Shown here one piece after another: positions 46,735 through 60,754 of a stretch of DNA of 64,000 nt. The notes under the pieces were generated by a model. It made no database searches and was not told the DNA's origin. It worked only from the letters and a program-made list of their open reading frames with translations. The stretch comes from Orthonyx spaldingii (lineage: Eukaryota > Chordata > Aves > Passeriformes > Orthonychidae): contig VZTJ01001142.1 in the NCBI GenBank assembly GCA_013397795.1, forward strand, positions 1,257,155-1,321,154, in the 5' to 3' direction. Both the position numbers and the translations under genes were made by a program. How positions within the stretch are numbered: position 1 is the first letter of the stretch; the number at the start of each line of letters is the position of its first letter.

Positions 46735-49700
46735 TTTGGTATTTATATCCTTTTATCTATTTACTGGGATGAAGCTGGGGATAAGAAACAATGCCTGTAA
46801 CTGGATTAAGTATCTAAGAGGGTTACAAAGAGGATGTAAGGGTACTTTGTGAGCAGAATGACTAAGATTGTTAATAAAAATAGACCAACTGGTCATGTTA
46901 CATGCTTGGTAATATTGTGCTTGAAGTGCAAATATATGGAACAAAAAGAATCACTGTCATTCTGTAGCATTAGGTAGGGATGGTTCGCAGTGCTGATAGT
47001 GACACAAAGATATGTTTGTCCAAGTAAAGAGAAGAGGAACTCTAGAAGCAGAGTGAATGGTCTGTTATGCTGAGCTCATTTCTGAAGTGACACTTACTTT
47101 TGTATATACACATTTTGGCCATAAGGAAGGTTTTCTCCCCTTTTCTGTGCTGGTCGTTAGAACCTGGCCAGAACAGTCTGGGGGATTATGCACAAGCCTC
47201 AGGCTTTTTCAGACAGCAGAGTTACAGATTGGAAGTATAAATCTTGAGAAAAGCACAGTCAGTTATGATTTTCCCACAGAGAGAAGGAGCCCTTCACTGT
47301 TTTCAAAACAGACCTGTGACTAACAGCTAGCTGTATAAATAATGGAGATCTTGTATCTTATGTGATATATAAGAATTATCCTCCCAAGATGCATGCCAAT
47401 TCCTTAAGCAAACCAAGTGGTTGCTTTTCAAAGGACTGGATAGCTTTTAAAAGGTTTTTTCTACTCTCATTTAATAGTACTTGTATTACTAGAATTTACA
47501 TTTAGGCAATTTCACATCTTCAGACTGGGGGAATTGCATGTATTTTATTTGTCAACATGAAAGTAATAGATGTCCTCATTTCTGAATTCTAGTCACAGCT
47601 TCTAGAGGTAATGGTGAACAAAACCATCCTCTTGTGAGGCGCTATTCCCATACTTTTACAGCAGCAGTATTTTGGATTTGTATCCCATAAAATAGAATTC
47701 TTCATGGCAAGAGTTCCATGGAAGAGGCCAAATTCAGTGCTGCCAAAGTAAAAGGTTCAGAAAACAGATGGGCAGGATGGTGGTTTTAAGAAGCAAGGAA
47801 GAACTGTGATCCTCATGTCTGAGTGCAAACCTACGCTGTGGCAATTACATAGTACCATTTTTCTGTAATTTCTGGTTTAGGATTTGTAGGCTCTCAGAAT
47901 CTGTAGGGCAGACATATGCCTCCTGTTTTCCTTCAGGAAGAAAAAAAAAGAATTTTAAAAAACTCATGTTTCTAAATGTTTTCTTTGTGTTGAAGATTGA
48001 GACTAGTTTAGCTGTTAGGAACATTACTCTTCAATGAGAAAACCCTACCCTAGGTCTTTTCTGACACCTCCCTTTGTTCTTTTTTGTAAAGCTATTGTTC
48101 ATTCCAGGCTAAAACTCAGATACCTCTCCTAAGAAGCTGAGAGAGTTGGTACTTCAAGAAAACAGGTCTTACGCATTGAAATTATAATCTCTATTAAGAG
48201 AAAGCAGCAAACAACTGTGTGCATATAATGTAGTTATGTGTGCTTTTTAAAAACAATTTATAGATCCAGAGCCCTGAGTATTTAACTGCAAATTTATTTA
48301 GAAGATTTAGCTCAATCCTGTGATGGTGATGTACATGTGTACAGCATTTTACACCAGATGATGGTCAGAGGGCAGGATGTACCCAAGTATCGCCGACTGT
48401 GGCAAAGAGTGGCTGGCCACAGCTCTGCCATCGTGCTCTCAGGTGCTGGAGAGCCAGTGCTGATCCAACAGCTGTACCGGTGTGTCAGGGGGATGGAAGG
48501 CATAGGCTGCAAAAGGCAGAGCGAGTCTGGTGTAAGTTCACAGCTTCCTCCTGTGAAGCTACATTCATATAGGCCAGGAAATCTCAAATGCAGTGCAAAC
48601 TATGCTCTCCCTAGCAAAACTTTACAGGAATAACTACCCTGTCTCTTTTTCAGGGAAGACTGAATTAGAAACGCAGGCGTCAGTTGCAGTGATTGACACC
48701 TGTGTGCCTCTGTCCTGGGGAGACTACTCAGTGCAGTGTATGGTGTTAACCTGTTGACATCAGCACAGCTGTAAACCCACCAGCTATAGAAACAAATGCA
48801 GAACAACTGCATTTGTTATGTGTATAAACCTTCTGAGCCTGCTTCCATCTGGGAAAGGAAATCGAGAACCACACAGGACTCTTTGTCCTGAATAGCCACA
48901 CATCTTAAACCATTGATAGCCTTTATACTTACTGCCTTGTTTGCAAACTTCTCTGACCACAATCACCTCATTTCCAGTTCAAGAGTTAATCCCTTGGTGG
49001 CTGAAGCCCTGTAGTGGCAAATCCTCAAGTAGCATGATCCTCTTAAGGGGAAAGTAGGTGTTCCAGAGTTGTGGCTCTGCAGAGTGCATAGTGGGGCACT
49101 TACAGAGAGACTCCCACCTGTGGGAGTGTAAACACGAATGGTTTTATTACATGCCTTGTAACTGTAGGGATAGGATGGGGAGGATTAAAGGGACACTTGC
49201 TAGGAGAGTTACCACCTGGCAGTGCAACACCATGAGCGTCCCAAGTTTGCAATTAGTCTTTGTAAGGAGGGGTTTGTAAGATCTTATGAATCAGTTGTGC
49301 TCAGACTAATCTTGGGTTGTTTGATTAAGGAATTTTGATTTCTGCAATTGCTAGGAACCTAATGATAAAAATACAAGTAACTTCTGTAGTTCAACTATTT
49401 ATATTCTTTTTTCACATTAAGAAGTCAGATTCTTAAAACTAATCACACAGCAGCACAAATGCTTCTTAGGTATGTCCTTTGTGGAAGATTTGTTTGTGCA
49501 TATGTCATGATGTTACAGCAGGCAACAGACAGTAAAAGTATTTCTCCCAGACTTACAGGCCATGTAAGGACTGCCTGGAACTGCAGCCCCGGCACTCCAG
49601 AACTGTGTAGCTCTCAAAGGACAGCTGAAAAAGGGTGGCAAGACAGCACAGCTTTGTGTTCACTGCACTTTATGTGTTAGCTTTTGGTGTTGCACATTCA

Positions 49701-52239
49701 ACTTTTTAAAGAGGTGTCAAAGATTTTTCTATTCCTAGTTCCAGCAAGAGCCCCAAAGAGGATCTCTTCTGGAGCTGTTGATACAGTGTGGCTTAGGGTG
49801 ACATGCCAAAACATAGCACTTCATAAACAGTCACCACGTTTTTAATGGTTTTCATCAGCAGACGTTTGCTGCTTGTCAAAGTGTCAGTCTGACTACTCGA
49901 AGGACTGAAATGCACATTGAGAACAGCAGCATGGGCAGGGCTTCCTCAGCTGTTTCCATCCATGCTTTCTAGCATTGACAAAGGTATTAATTTTAGTGGC
50001 CCCCAGTCTCACTGTAATTCTTAAATCTTTCAAGAGCAGAGTGTCAGTTCTGGACACGGTGCAAGGGTTGTTGATGTTGCTGGAGAGCAATCCCAGGGCA
50101 GCTGTGAGAGTCAGCTGCAGTGTCTGACATGCACATGGCCATCTCTGAAAGATGGCTGGAGGCGTTCCAAAATACTTGCTGGAAGGTGTCACCAGCTGTC
50201 TCTCTCTTTCTTGTCCCTTCTTTTTAATGTGCTTTGTCACCTCTTGTAGATGTGAGCTAACTCCAGCCAGCCAGACTGTGACTGTTTCTGCAGTACTCTT
50301 GCTGTCCCTCTCAACGCTGCTCCCTTCTCCTGCACAAGGAGGTGAGAAGGGATGAATCTTGGCTGCGTCCTTGGTGCATTTGTTATGCAACTTGTCCAAT
50401 AAAGGGAGCTGGCAGATGCGATTCGTTCCCGAACTAGCATGTGACGTACAAAGTTGAATTTCACAGCAACCGCTCTTGCCCAGTTCTGACATCAAGCATC
50501 GTGACAAAAAACGTCACGCACTTCTTTTGTGCTGTAAGGACATATTTGTTCCATCTCCGCAAGGGTAATGACAACTGCCTGCATCTGCAGAGATCCAAGA
50601 ACCAAGCACTTCCTCTGTAGCCTTAGACTTAGAACTTGGTTTCCTTGAGTCTCTCTTCTGAACTGCAAAGAATAAAAATACAGGGATGCTAAATTAATTT
50701 CAGATTGTAATGCACAAAGATATTAAATTAGTTGGCACTATTTAAGTAACTTTCATAGACTACTGCTTGTATATATATAAATATTTATTTTCTTCAGTTC
50801 TATTATAGTCAACATTAAAAAACTCCAACACAAAATTTCTGACACAAGCTTTCCTTAGCAGTGAGGAAAATTAGTCGTAGTGTGATTCAGGTGTTACTAA
50901 ACGTAGAGATTCCTATACAAACTGCCACTTTTTCTCTGAAACCTCTCCTTGTCTTTCAGCAACTGGAAAGATTAAGGACCTTTTCTCCACAAATAAATAA
51001 AAGTGAGAAGAAGCACTCTGTTCCATTTACACTGGAAGGCAGTTGATCATAAAACTAGTGTTCTGGTACCTAGTTCTGGATTTATTCACTCTCAGCTTGT
51101 CATCTTCCTCAGGCATGCAGTGGTCCTGGCAATTCTTCTTGGGTTGTGCTGTTGCTGCTTAAATTCATGACAGTTCCTCGTGGAGCAAGACTGATAGGTG
51201 GCTGTGGAGTCCAGTCAAGAGAATGAGGCTATATTTTAACAAAATACTGTAAATATAATGAGATTAGTGGTAAACTATTAAGGAAGTAACTCATCTGATC
51301 TGCTTGCAGTTTGAGCCTGGATCTAGTAACTAATTTACATGTAAAAAGATTTCTTTTGGAAATAAAATCCAATACAAAAAATGTGCCAGGAGCTTTGTCA
51401 GAGTAAAATCCTACCTCAGTCTGAACAGCTCAATAGACTAATTGAAGACTTAACCATTACACAGAAGCATTCAGATTGTTTGTAGTACAGAATTCAAGAA
51501 GGTTTTTTCTATGGATGTGCTGCTGTGGTAAAGACTATAAAAATGATATTTCTTGAATGATTGAACCATAAGTGCAGCTCAGATTTTTTGTTTGTTTAAT
51601 ATGCATTTTCTTTTTCTGAATTTATAAACTTATCCCAAGTTTATTTAATCCCAAACTACAGATTTTAGTAATCGGTAAGATTTAAAAACAGTAGAGATTA
51701 CAACTGCAAGTGTCTGACAGTTGTGTCTCAAAAGACTGTACGGAAAAATTTACAATAAGTGAGGAAAAGAGAGAAAGTAAAGGAAGGAGATGGCACATTA
51801 TCACAGCAGTGGAGGCATGCAAAAGGATTCAGATTCTGTAGTTAGAAAATATCAAATAATGGTAAAATAGGATTTAAAAAACCCCTCGAAGAGTCTAGGG
51901 CCTACAGCAGCAAAACTTAAAAAAGACTTGGTCAAACAACATCCTGAAAAACTAAATGCAAATTCCAACTCTTTTGATTTGAATGCATATCTTTAAGACT
52001 GTGGGTTAATAGAAAAGATGACTACTCAGTTTTCATCAGCCAACCATGTCCCCAACCTCAGAACCTTTGAACTTCATTATCCCAAGCAGTTGTCAAACTG
52101 TCACCTTTGCATATCCCTGAGGAAGCATAAATGGAGCTTTAGTTAGTTAGACGTACACAGTCTGTAAATGTGCAGGTCCAGACAGCAAATATTTTAGAGT
52201 TCTAAAGGGACAGCCTCTCAGTCTGTGGAAGTGATTGTT
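46735..52239. other. Intron 1, third part
   Basis: No repeat family recognised. Two GC-richer, open patches stand out: about 48350-48600 and 49890-50510. The latter has the longest open frame outside the CpG island on the minus strand. Neither resembles a protein I know. Confidence 0.45.
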
Positions 52240-52735
52240 ATGGTTTGTTTAAGCCCTGCCAGCAACTGAGCCTCACACTGCCACTTGCTGGGGTGGGGGA
52301 GAACATCTGAGGAGTAAAAGTGAGAAAGCACATGGGTTGAGATAAAGATGGTTTAACAGGGAAAGCAGAAGCTGCACATGCAAACAAAGCAAAACAAGAA
52401 ATTAATTCCCCACTTCCCATGGGCAGGCAGGTGTTCAGCCATCCCCAGGAAGGCGGGGCTCCATCATGTTCAGTGATCATTTGGCAAAACAAATGTCATG
52501 ACTTCAAATGTCTCCTCTTTTTTTTTTTTCTTCTTCCCCTCTCTTTTTATACTTCGCATGACACATTATGGTCTGGGATACGCCATGGGTCCGTTGGAGT
52601 CAGCTGTCCCAGCCCCGTCCCCTCCCAAATACCTGTGCACCCCCAGCATCCTCTCTGGTGGTGGGATGAGAAGCTGAAAGAGCCTTGATGTTGTGCATCC
52701 TTAATGATAACAGAAGTAACATAATTAGCTGGCAG
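52240..52735 (-). mobile_element. LTR fragment of an avian ERV family, minus orientation
   Basis: Contains blocks I recognise from a widespread bird LTR: 'tggtttgttt.agccctgcc', 'gagataaagatggtttaac', 'cacttcccatgggcaggca', 'tgttcagccatccccagga', and 'ggtcagctgtcc'-like sequence. On the minus strand a TATAAAAA box (52544-52551) supports the orientation. The U3 start expected on the right is decayed or missing beyond about 52735. No viral coding sequence is present. The 20.7 kb fragment appears to be the complementary U3 piece of another copy. Confidence 0.75.
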
Positions 52736-55700
52736 GTGACTGTTTTCTCCTTGGGCCATGTCTTCCATGTGAGTTCAACAGGGTAAGACCTAGTTGTAGG
52801 TGGAGATTTGTGTTGCATGTATTCCATAACAGTCTGTACTACCATCACAATGACCCTATAATAATTTTCTTGGAGGATGGGACAAAATTCACTCTGATGT
52901 ATTTATGGTGTGATGGTGAAGTTCATAATCATATGACCTGAATTTTCTCCTTTCCTGGAAGAATTATAAAGAACTTAAAATACTTGTACCAGCAGGCTTT
53001 TAAGACTTTCAGCAGGTAGTATGGTGACCTAGGGCACAGATTAGTGTGGCTGCCTATTTTCACTTTCTGGTTCATGTGACGCCTTGCACAGGAATTTCTG
53101 TAGTCAGCACATGACCCCTCCTCCAGCCCTGGGGCTACGTTTCATTAGAGAATTTCCTGACCAGCTGAAGGACATAATTCAGTAAGGACTCAGACTCAAA
53201 GGATGAAGAGAGCAGTGATTAGCCACATGGAGTAGGCATTTTATTTCCATTCAGCCTCTTTAAACAAGATCAATTTTTCAAGCCAATCTTGTGTTGAAGA
53301 GGCTGAAAGAGAAGAGGCCAATTATCTGTCTTGATTGTTCTTCTGGCTATCGGAGCCTGAGCACCACAATGCCCCTATTTATCCCCTTTTTTATTTCTGT
53401 CTCTATTTTATTAGCAAGTTTTCTTTTATCTATCACTGAATCTTACAGAAGCTGCTTATATATGTCCTTTTCAGAACGATGATACAAGTTTGCAGTGTCC
53501 TGGGAATCAGAAAGATCTAACTTGTAAATGTGTCTTGACTTTGACCACTTTATACAAGACAAGCATTAAATGTGTAAGACACAAAGCTTTATGTGTTAGA
53601 CTCTCTAAGAAACAAAAGTTAATTCTGGGAATTAGAAATTACTGGGTCTCCACAGTAAAGACCAAAACTTTTCCAGGCAGAAAACTGAGTAAGTTCCTTG
53701 TTATGTTGCGTAACTCTAGACAGAAATAAGCAAAGCAATTTTTTTTTTATTTTCTGACAAATCATGAAATTGGTATCTTTTGTATCAACCGGCACAGGAG
53801 TTAAACTGTTGTATAATAGTAAATTGAACAGAATGACTTTGTTGTCCAAAGAATTTTGGTAAGAGTTTATCTTCAACTATCCCTCCCAATTCAATTTTCA
53901 GGTTTCCTTCTTCAGTGAAAAAAACCCAATTAACCAAAAACTATCAGTCCAAACTAACACTTGAAGGTCAAGAGATACTTACTTTACAATAATAAATAGG
54001 AAAAGATCATTTTTTGTCAAACTTCTCAAAAATGTTAAACTCCTCTTTAGATTGATGTTTTACTTTACATTGCATATAGTAGACCTTAACTGAGACTGAC
54101 AAAAAACCAATGAGTCTGGAAAGGAATTAACAGAAACTTTGACAAGAAATTCTAAGATTTACAAACATGTCAGGGTTTTTTTTTTTTTTTAATGTTGTTT
54201 ATAGGTAAGGCATTCTATTTTTCATAATTCTTCATTATCTGTAATGAATAAATATTTGTAAATGAAGGACTTGGAATAAATTTTTAAACCTAAATAACTG
54301 TCAGAAATGTCTGTATGCAAAGGCTTTCATGAAATTAGTGTCCGGATATTGCATGTTTTTTGTAGTGTGCTAATGAATTTTTGTGACATTTTTCCAAGCA
54401 GACCTGATTCATCACTTCTAGAAAAATTCCTGTTTGAAGGCAGAAATGTAAAGAGAGATTGCCTGTATGCAGTAGAGAGCATGTTACTCTTCTGAGTGTG
54501 ATGAAGATGGAAGATTTGGCTATTTCGTATGACATGGGGGTGTATTCTCCCTGGGAACCACAACCCTGTTAGTCCTTGTGCTAAATCCCTGCTGGTTCCA
54601 CCCAGCAGCAGAGGTGACTGGGAGGTCTGCATTAACCCCATCAGTCCCATACCAGAATGGATGCCACTAGACCTGGAGGGCATAGCATGATTCTCTCAAT
54701 AAACAGACTAAGGAGTGAACAGCACTGGGGTCTGAATGTCCATTTGCCTCTAGAAATGGTTTCTCAGGCCACAGGTTATGGGATATTGACAGGGCCAATA
54801 TTAGAAAGTCACAGTGTCATGTCTTCCCTGATTAAGAAGCTGCTGTTTTCTGAGCTGGTACAGGCCCTTTGGAATTGATGTCAGAAAGACAAAATTAAAT
54901 GGGTAGAGGTGATGTTCACACTTATTCTCCTGTGACAGGTAAAACATTGGCACAGGTTCTAGAAAGACAGAAAAAAAATCATATTGCTCTTGAAGTTTTA
55001 TTCTGCACTCAGTAGTATTTCAGTCTTGGGGCTCTGGCTTGCCGAGACACTTGACCACACTGCAGGAGTGCGAGCATATGTGCCAGGCAATTTGCTTGAA
55101 GGTCATCTTCTTAAATATGGTATTTAATAAAAGTTTTACACCTCTGCTGCAGCATCAGGATTCTCTAAATCTCTCTGTGGCTGCCCGAAGCCTTAATATC
55201 AACAGGTACTGTGCAAGCAACATATGGAGAGGTTCCAGTGGAGTAATTTGTTAGCAGAGTGGTTATCTTGCTTGAGGTGCAGATTTTTGGCAGGATATTT
55301 TCTTTTTTTTTTTCTTCTCACTTTGAATTCTATTGTACTCACCAAGAAGAAAAAAAAACTTACTGAGTTTCTGTTTAACATTAAGAGTGGATAAAATATC
55401 CCCAGTAATTTGGGCATCACTTCTCAAGGTTGATAATCCTTGTAATAATTAACAAAACTGTGAGCCTGCAGGCCAAACTCTGATCTGAGCTAACTCTTTG
55501 CAAGCATTAAGTTTTGTGTGGTTTAACATTTTTTTTCCTAACTGCTTAACATCTACATTGTTACTGATGTCTGTTTGATTCTTTTTGTCTTGATATATGT
55601 CCAAAATCCTCTGCTGAGAGGGTGGAAGGATGTGAGACGGTTGTGTTGCCAGAGCCGTGTTTCAGGTCTTGCCCTGTAAGGACACGGTCTGTCAGCAGGG

Positions 55701-57752
55701 ATGGCGTGTCACGTGCTTGACACATGGCAGTTCTGTTTTGCACCTGAGGTGTGAAAAGCTGACAGAAACATGAGGGTTTTACATATGACCGAGGTGTTCC
55801 TTAGGCTGTGACTGTGTGTGTGGGCAAACACAAGCTCGCTTTGCTGGAACAGTGAGCTCGCTGGCAGCCAGAGTGTGCAGAGCCCAGGCAGCAGCGGTGC
55901 TGGGCTGGCTCATCGGCCAGGTGGGGAGGCAGGCTGTGACAGCCTGGCCATCAGGCAGGGCTGACACAGGTTTTAGGGTGGAAATGGCTCTTCTCCAGCC
56001 AGCTGTAAGCAGAATTTCCCAAGAAGATTCACACTTTTAGTGATGACTTGTTGCTACAGAGATGATCTTTGTACTCCCTGGTTTTATTGTCAGATAGCGT
56101 GGTTTATGGCTTCCCACATGTTATTGCAGAAGAAATAATTATTTCCAATAGAATTCAGTATTTGCTGCTGTAGTGTGTTGTAGAACCCCAGAACAAGATC
56201 TGTCCAAGTCAGCAAGCTGCTTTTTACTACCAGTGTGTGCCAGGTTCCTCCAAGCCTCCTTCTCCTGGCTTGTATCTCATTTATTTCTGTGGCTTACCTT
56301 CAAACCCCATGTACTGCTTGGGTCCTCATTCATATAAGTGGTCAACCTTCCTGTACCACAATTTATCTGCTTCATTATCTTAATTTGATAATCTTGTAAG
56401 ATGTCAGTCTTTTTATCAGTACTTTGCTAACGTGGAGATTAAGTTCCTCATCCTTTTAAGTTCTCCACATGAAAATCAGCTGTGGGTTCTCCTCAGTACT
56501 AGATATGAAAGATAATGGTAATGCTTAAAATCCCTGCATTATTTAAAGGACACTCCTGGCCATGGAATATCATTGTTCTTTTCAGGAGGCAAATTAAAAG
56601 AATCACAACAAATTAAGTTTTTAGGTTCTGCCCTATCTGGCAAAGCTTTATCAGCTGTAATACAAATGCAACCTATTCTGGCTTTTTGGAGCACAGCTCT
56701 GATTTCTTACATGGATACAAATTTTATAATAGTGTGTTAGAGATTGCCTTAGCAATATTTTTATAGCACAGGTAATTTTATGTGTGCTTCAGCACCTTTG
56801 TAAAGCTAGTTCTTTTAAAGCATGTTAGAGCTCTTCCCTTTTCTTCGTTAAGCTGGTATGTCACAGCTCAAACTGTGCCTCTAGATGACTCTTGCTAATC
56901 AGAATAATCTGTATCTGCATAAGAAAATGCAGGCTGAAACAACAGCAGAAATCTATTTGCCAGTGTGCATTGCAGGTCTCTAGTTCTTGCCATGTAGCTC
57001 TTCTTTGCACTGGATTTCTAATGCCTCGAGTGGAACTTGTGTATGGGATGAGTAGGAAATACACAGTGGGATGATGAGTTGGTACACGCAATGCAGTGTA
57101 GAAATTTGGCCATTTTTATTAGCTAGTGCAGTGAAGCTGATGCTGCCACTGTCTCTCCTTTGCTCTATTAATTGCAGATTTGGTCTGTAGTTCTGTGTTG
57201 AGTTCCATGTGGGAAGGTGCAGGGTTTTTTTCTCATTACCTTTTGTGGTTTCCATGCAGATACATGAGACTTCTTATACAGAACAGTTCCAGAATTAAGA
57301 ACTCATTTAAGGACAGGGATATATTAAAATGGATTTTTAATAGTCTAATACAAAAATATTAGATCCTTATTCTCTTGATACAAGAGTGACATATTGTAAG
57401 GTATATCTCTCTAAATCTCTACCCTCCCCCCATACAAATTCATGTGGGTTTATTTACAGCAGTGGTTTGACACACATTAAAAAGTAATAAAGACATTAGT
57501 TTGGTAAGTACCTTTTATGAGAGTAGAGAAAAACTTTTATATTAAACATAGAGAGTGAGAAATAGTGGAACTATATCCACTAACTACTTGTATTTATTTT
57601 AAACATAATAACTTCAGAATAACTGTGAATTTAGATGTGTAAATATTACATTCTTCTGTTACTGCTAAAATGTACTGGGAATTAATCCTTTGATGTATTC
57701 ATGAATCATTGGAAAAGACTTCTCTGTAAAGTTGTGTTTATATGTAAAGTTG

Positions 57753-57780
57753 TGTGTGTATGTACAGATACATACACACA
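57753..57780. other. Perfect 12-bp inverted repeat with 4-nt loop
   Basis: TGTGTGTATGTA and TACATACACACA flank a CAGA loop. It arises within TG/CA dinucleotide sequence, so slippage or a local inversion may have made it. It is too short for a microRNA precursor. Confidence 0.8.
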
Positions 57781-60352
57781 TATGCACCCATTGAAAGAAC
57801 TAGGAGATTTGTTTAAAACTACTATGAAAATATTAACATTTCTTATGTAGTTTCTTTTGCTACTGAAAGTTAGAAATATTTTTTTTAAAATTTTCTGCAT
57901 ATTATTACATCACATTTAAAAAACCTTTGAAAAACAGCTATAAGAAGTATTTTATAATTTTGTAACAAGCACTGTCTGGTGAATTCTTATATTCATCCAG
58001 TGGTCACTGTCCTACATGAATACTTGAGTGCAAATATCCATCACTATAAATTATCTTAAAGCACACATAAAATATCCTCTAACTACTTTATTAATGTACA
58101 AGAGGATGTCCTATGTGACCATGCTTTCACCTGCAGGATCAGTTTCTGCTAAATGTTTAAAAATAACTTTAACAATGTACAATTTAGAGAGTTCTGCAGC
58201 ATACACCACTTAGGATAGCATCTGGACAGATTCGCCCTCAAGAATGTTGATCATCTCAGTAAAAGATTCAGATCAGTCCAGGTATAGCAGGAGTTTCCAG
58301 GGGGAATCTTCAGGATTGGCCAAAATTCTCAGTGCTCCTGCACCAGTGGTGACTTTGCTGTGGAAGGGGCTGGGTTTCAGTGTTCCACTTTGGCTGAAGT
58401 AAGTAATTTGTCTGATCAGTCCATGGTCTCATCTGTGCTCGAGGTTCTGGCCCACTCAGGGAATTAGTGGCTCAAATACACAGTCTGTACACACAGGCAC
58501 AGCCCTGATGCCCAGGCACACCACAGCTGTAGCTCTGGGAACAGCTTTGAAGCTCACCTTGTGTCCCACCCGTACTGTAAGCTCCATCTCTCTTGCAGGT
58601 GTTCTCAGCAGTGATGAGGCTGCACCTGGAGCACAGCACCAATTTTAGGCTGCTCAGTTCAAGGACGAGGTTGTGAGAGGATTCTAAGGATATTGTATTT
58701 TTCATACATACAGGGCAATAAAAAGAACACATTAGGTATCTATATAGATTGCTACATAAATTAAGTTTCCCTGTTAGACTGATAGTAAGAAGTACGAATA
58801 CAAGTTGCAAAAATTATTTTCATAGCACTTGATTTATTGCCAAAATAGGCAATGCACCCTCATCCCCTGCTATTATGCAAGTACCTCTGAGCTACACAGC
58901 AATTCTGGTACTAGAGACAAACCTTCTGAACTTTTGTGTTCTTACCAGTGGTTGAATGCATTTTGATTTGTTCATGATTTGATGGAATGATGGCAGTGAA
59001 GGTTGCCATTATGAAAATAAGGAATAAAGGCATAAAGGGAGTATAAAAATCAATGCAAACTATTTTGCAGTGGTTCTCAGTTTAAAAAAAAGTTATTTCC
59101 ATATGAAGGACGAATAGCATTGGAAGTTCTCTTGACTATGAGAAGGGCAAATACAAATATTATTGCAAGAGCTTGCTAATTTTAGATGTAGATTCTGGTA
59201 TGTTCAGATCATTTTAGTTCAGATCAGGAATGTCCACATTGGATTCACATTGCAGTTACCTTAGTGCACCCAAATTTTATTCCAGGTAAAAATGAACTGA
59301 AAGTTGTACTTGAAGAGCATGAATAACATTCTTGAACTGCTCACAGACATTCAGTCTACAGGACCAAACTATTATGAAGTCTAAAGTAAAATGGACCAAG
59401 TACATGTTGTTTCGGCATCTGGTCCTCAGCAAAACTGCTTTGCTCACCAGATTGTTCCAGATGTGGCACATTATTTGTGAATATGGACATAGCTTCTATT
59501 TCAGTGATGTTACTCAGGACATTTTCTAAACCCACTCTTTTTTCTTAGGAAAATCACTGACATCAGTGAACATTTTGAAAGTGATGAAAAACACAGCAAG
59601 GTTTCATAGCCTTTTCTCACTCCATCCTTCTACTTTGTGTTTCTTTGAAATTTTTATAATTTGAAGAAATTTATCATTTTATAGCAGACACTTGCTGTTT
59701 GTAGATGAGGAAGTCCACAATAAAGACGGAAAAAACCCAAGTCCCCTGATGTCCTTTCTGTAATTACTTCATTATTCCACTCCCCTGTTCAGTCCTGAAG
59801 TATCAATTTTTCGTTGTGGTACTGAAACAGGAGCTCATCAAATTCTCCAAAATAATTTGAAGCAGAAGCTGCAATTGTTGTTGTTTGGTTGCTTCCAGTG
59901 TGTCAAGCTCCATGTTATGGATGCCTTTACTTCGTGCAGTAAGGTGTTCATTCTGCTGCAAAGAATTCTCGTTGGTTAGTGCTGACACTCAAAGACTATG
60001 CTGAGCATTTTGGGGATGTGCTGTGTTTTTCCTTGAGCTGCTTTCTTATTTAGTGATGCAATTTTAATGTGTATCATTAGTTGGAGTGGCTTTTTACTTT
60101 AAAGTAATTGATTATATAGAGTCATGGAAGTAATCGTGATTGTGAAGAGAGTAGATAATGAGTAAAAGTGGACAGTCATCGAAAGTATTTTATGGCTTTT
60201 CATCTTTTGGAAACAGAGCTATGTGAAAAAGGTACAGACAATAGAGAAATTATATGTTTGCTTTCAATGACCTCTTTGTGTTTCTCTACTACCGGGTTTG
60301 AGGCTTTTCCTCTTCTCACTTTGTTTAAAACATTTTTAGGAAGAATGAAAAT

Positions 60353-60370
60353 GGTTAGGTTAGGTTAGGA
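60353..60370. repeat. Short (GGTTA)n run
   Basis: Three GGTTA units then GGA. Pentanucleotide repeat, too short to suggest a telomeric origin. Confidence 0.75.
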
Positions 60371-60394
60371 AAATTCCTGGAGCATATGTGTAAG

Positions 60395-60454
60395 TTCACT
60401 TTAACCTTTTTAACCTTCACTTTAACCTTTTCAACCTTCACTTTAACCTTTTCA
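60395..60454. repeat. 21-bp tandem repeat, nearly three copies
   Basis: The unit TTCACTTTAACCTTTT(T/C)AACC begins at 60395 and 60416, with a partial third copy at 60437-60454. Copies are almost identical. Confidence 0.92.
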
Positions 60455-60689
60455 AAATTATTTTTTAAAAAATAAAAATAACTTACTGAAATACCTACTG
60501 GTAACTCCTTTTTTCCCTCTTCAGATAGACTTCAATGAGTGGAGTGAAAGAATCCTATTAATTAAGCCCTTAAACAGTGAAATTATTTGCAGTAAGAGTT
60601 TTACTGGATTAATAGAATTTGGCTGAAAGGAACCTCTCATAGCATCCACTTTTTCTTTGCTTAAGGCTAAGGCAGTGTTACATGAGTCT

Positions 60690-60754
60690 TAAAAAATACA
60701 AAGTCTACCATATACATTTCTTTAAAAAGACGAAGTCTACCATATGCATTTCTT
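60690..60754. repeat. 33-bp imperfect tandem duplication
   Basis: Two copies centred on AAGTCTACCATAT(A/G)CATTTCTT at about 60690-60722 and 60723-60754, differing by a few bases. Confidence 0.88.

Noticed and set aside
57753..57780. Hairpin as a microRNA precursor
   Set aside because: Stem is only 12 bp with a 4-nt loop in dinucleotide-rich sequence; precursors need a much longer stem.
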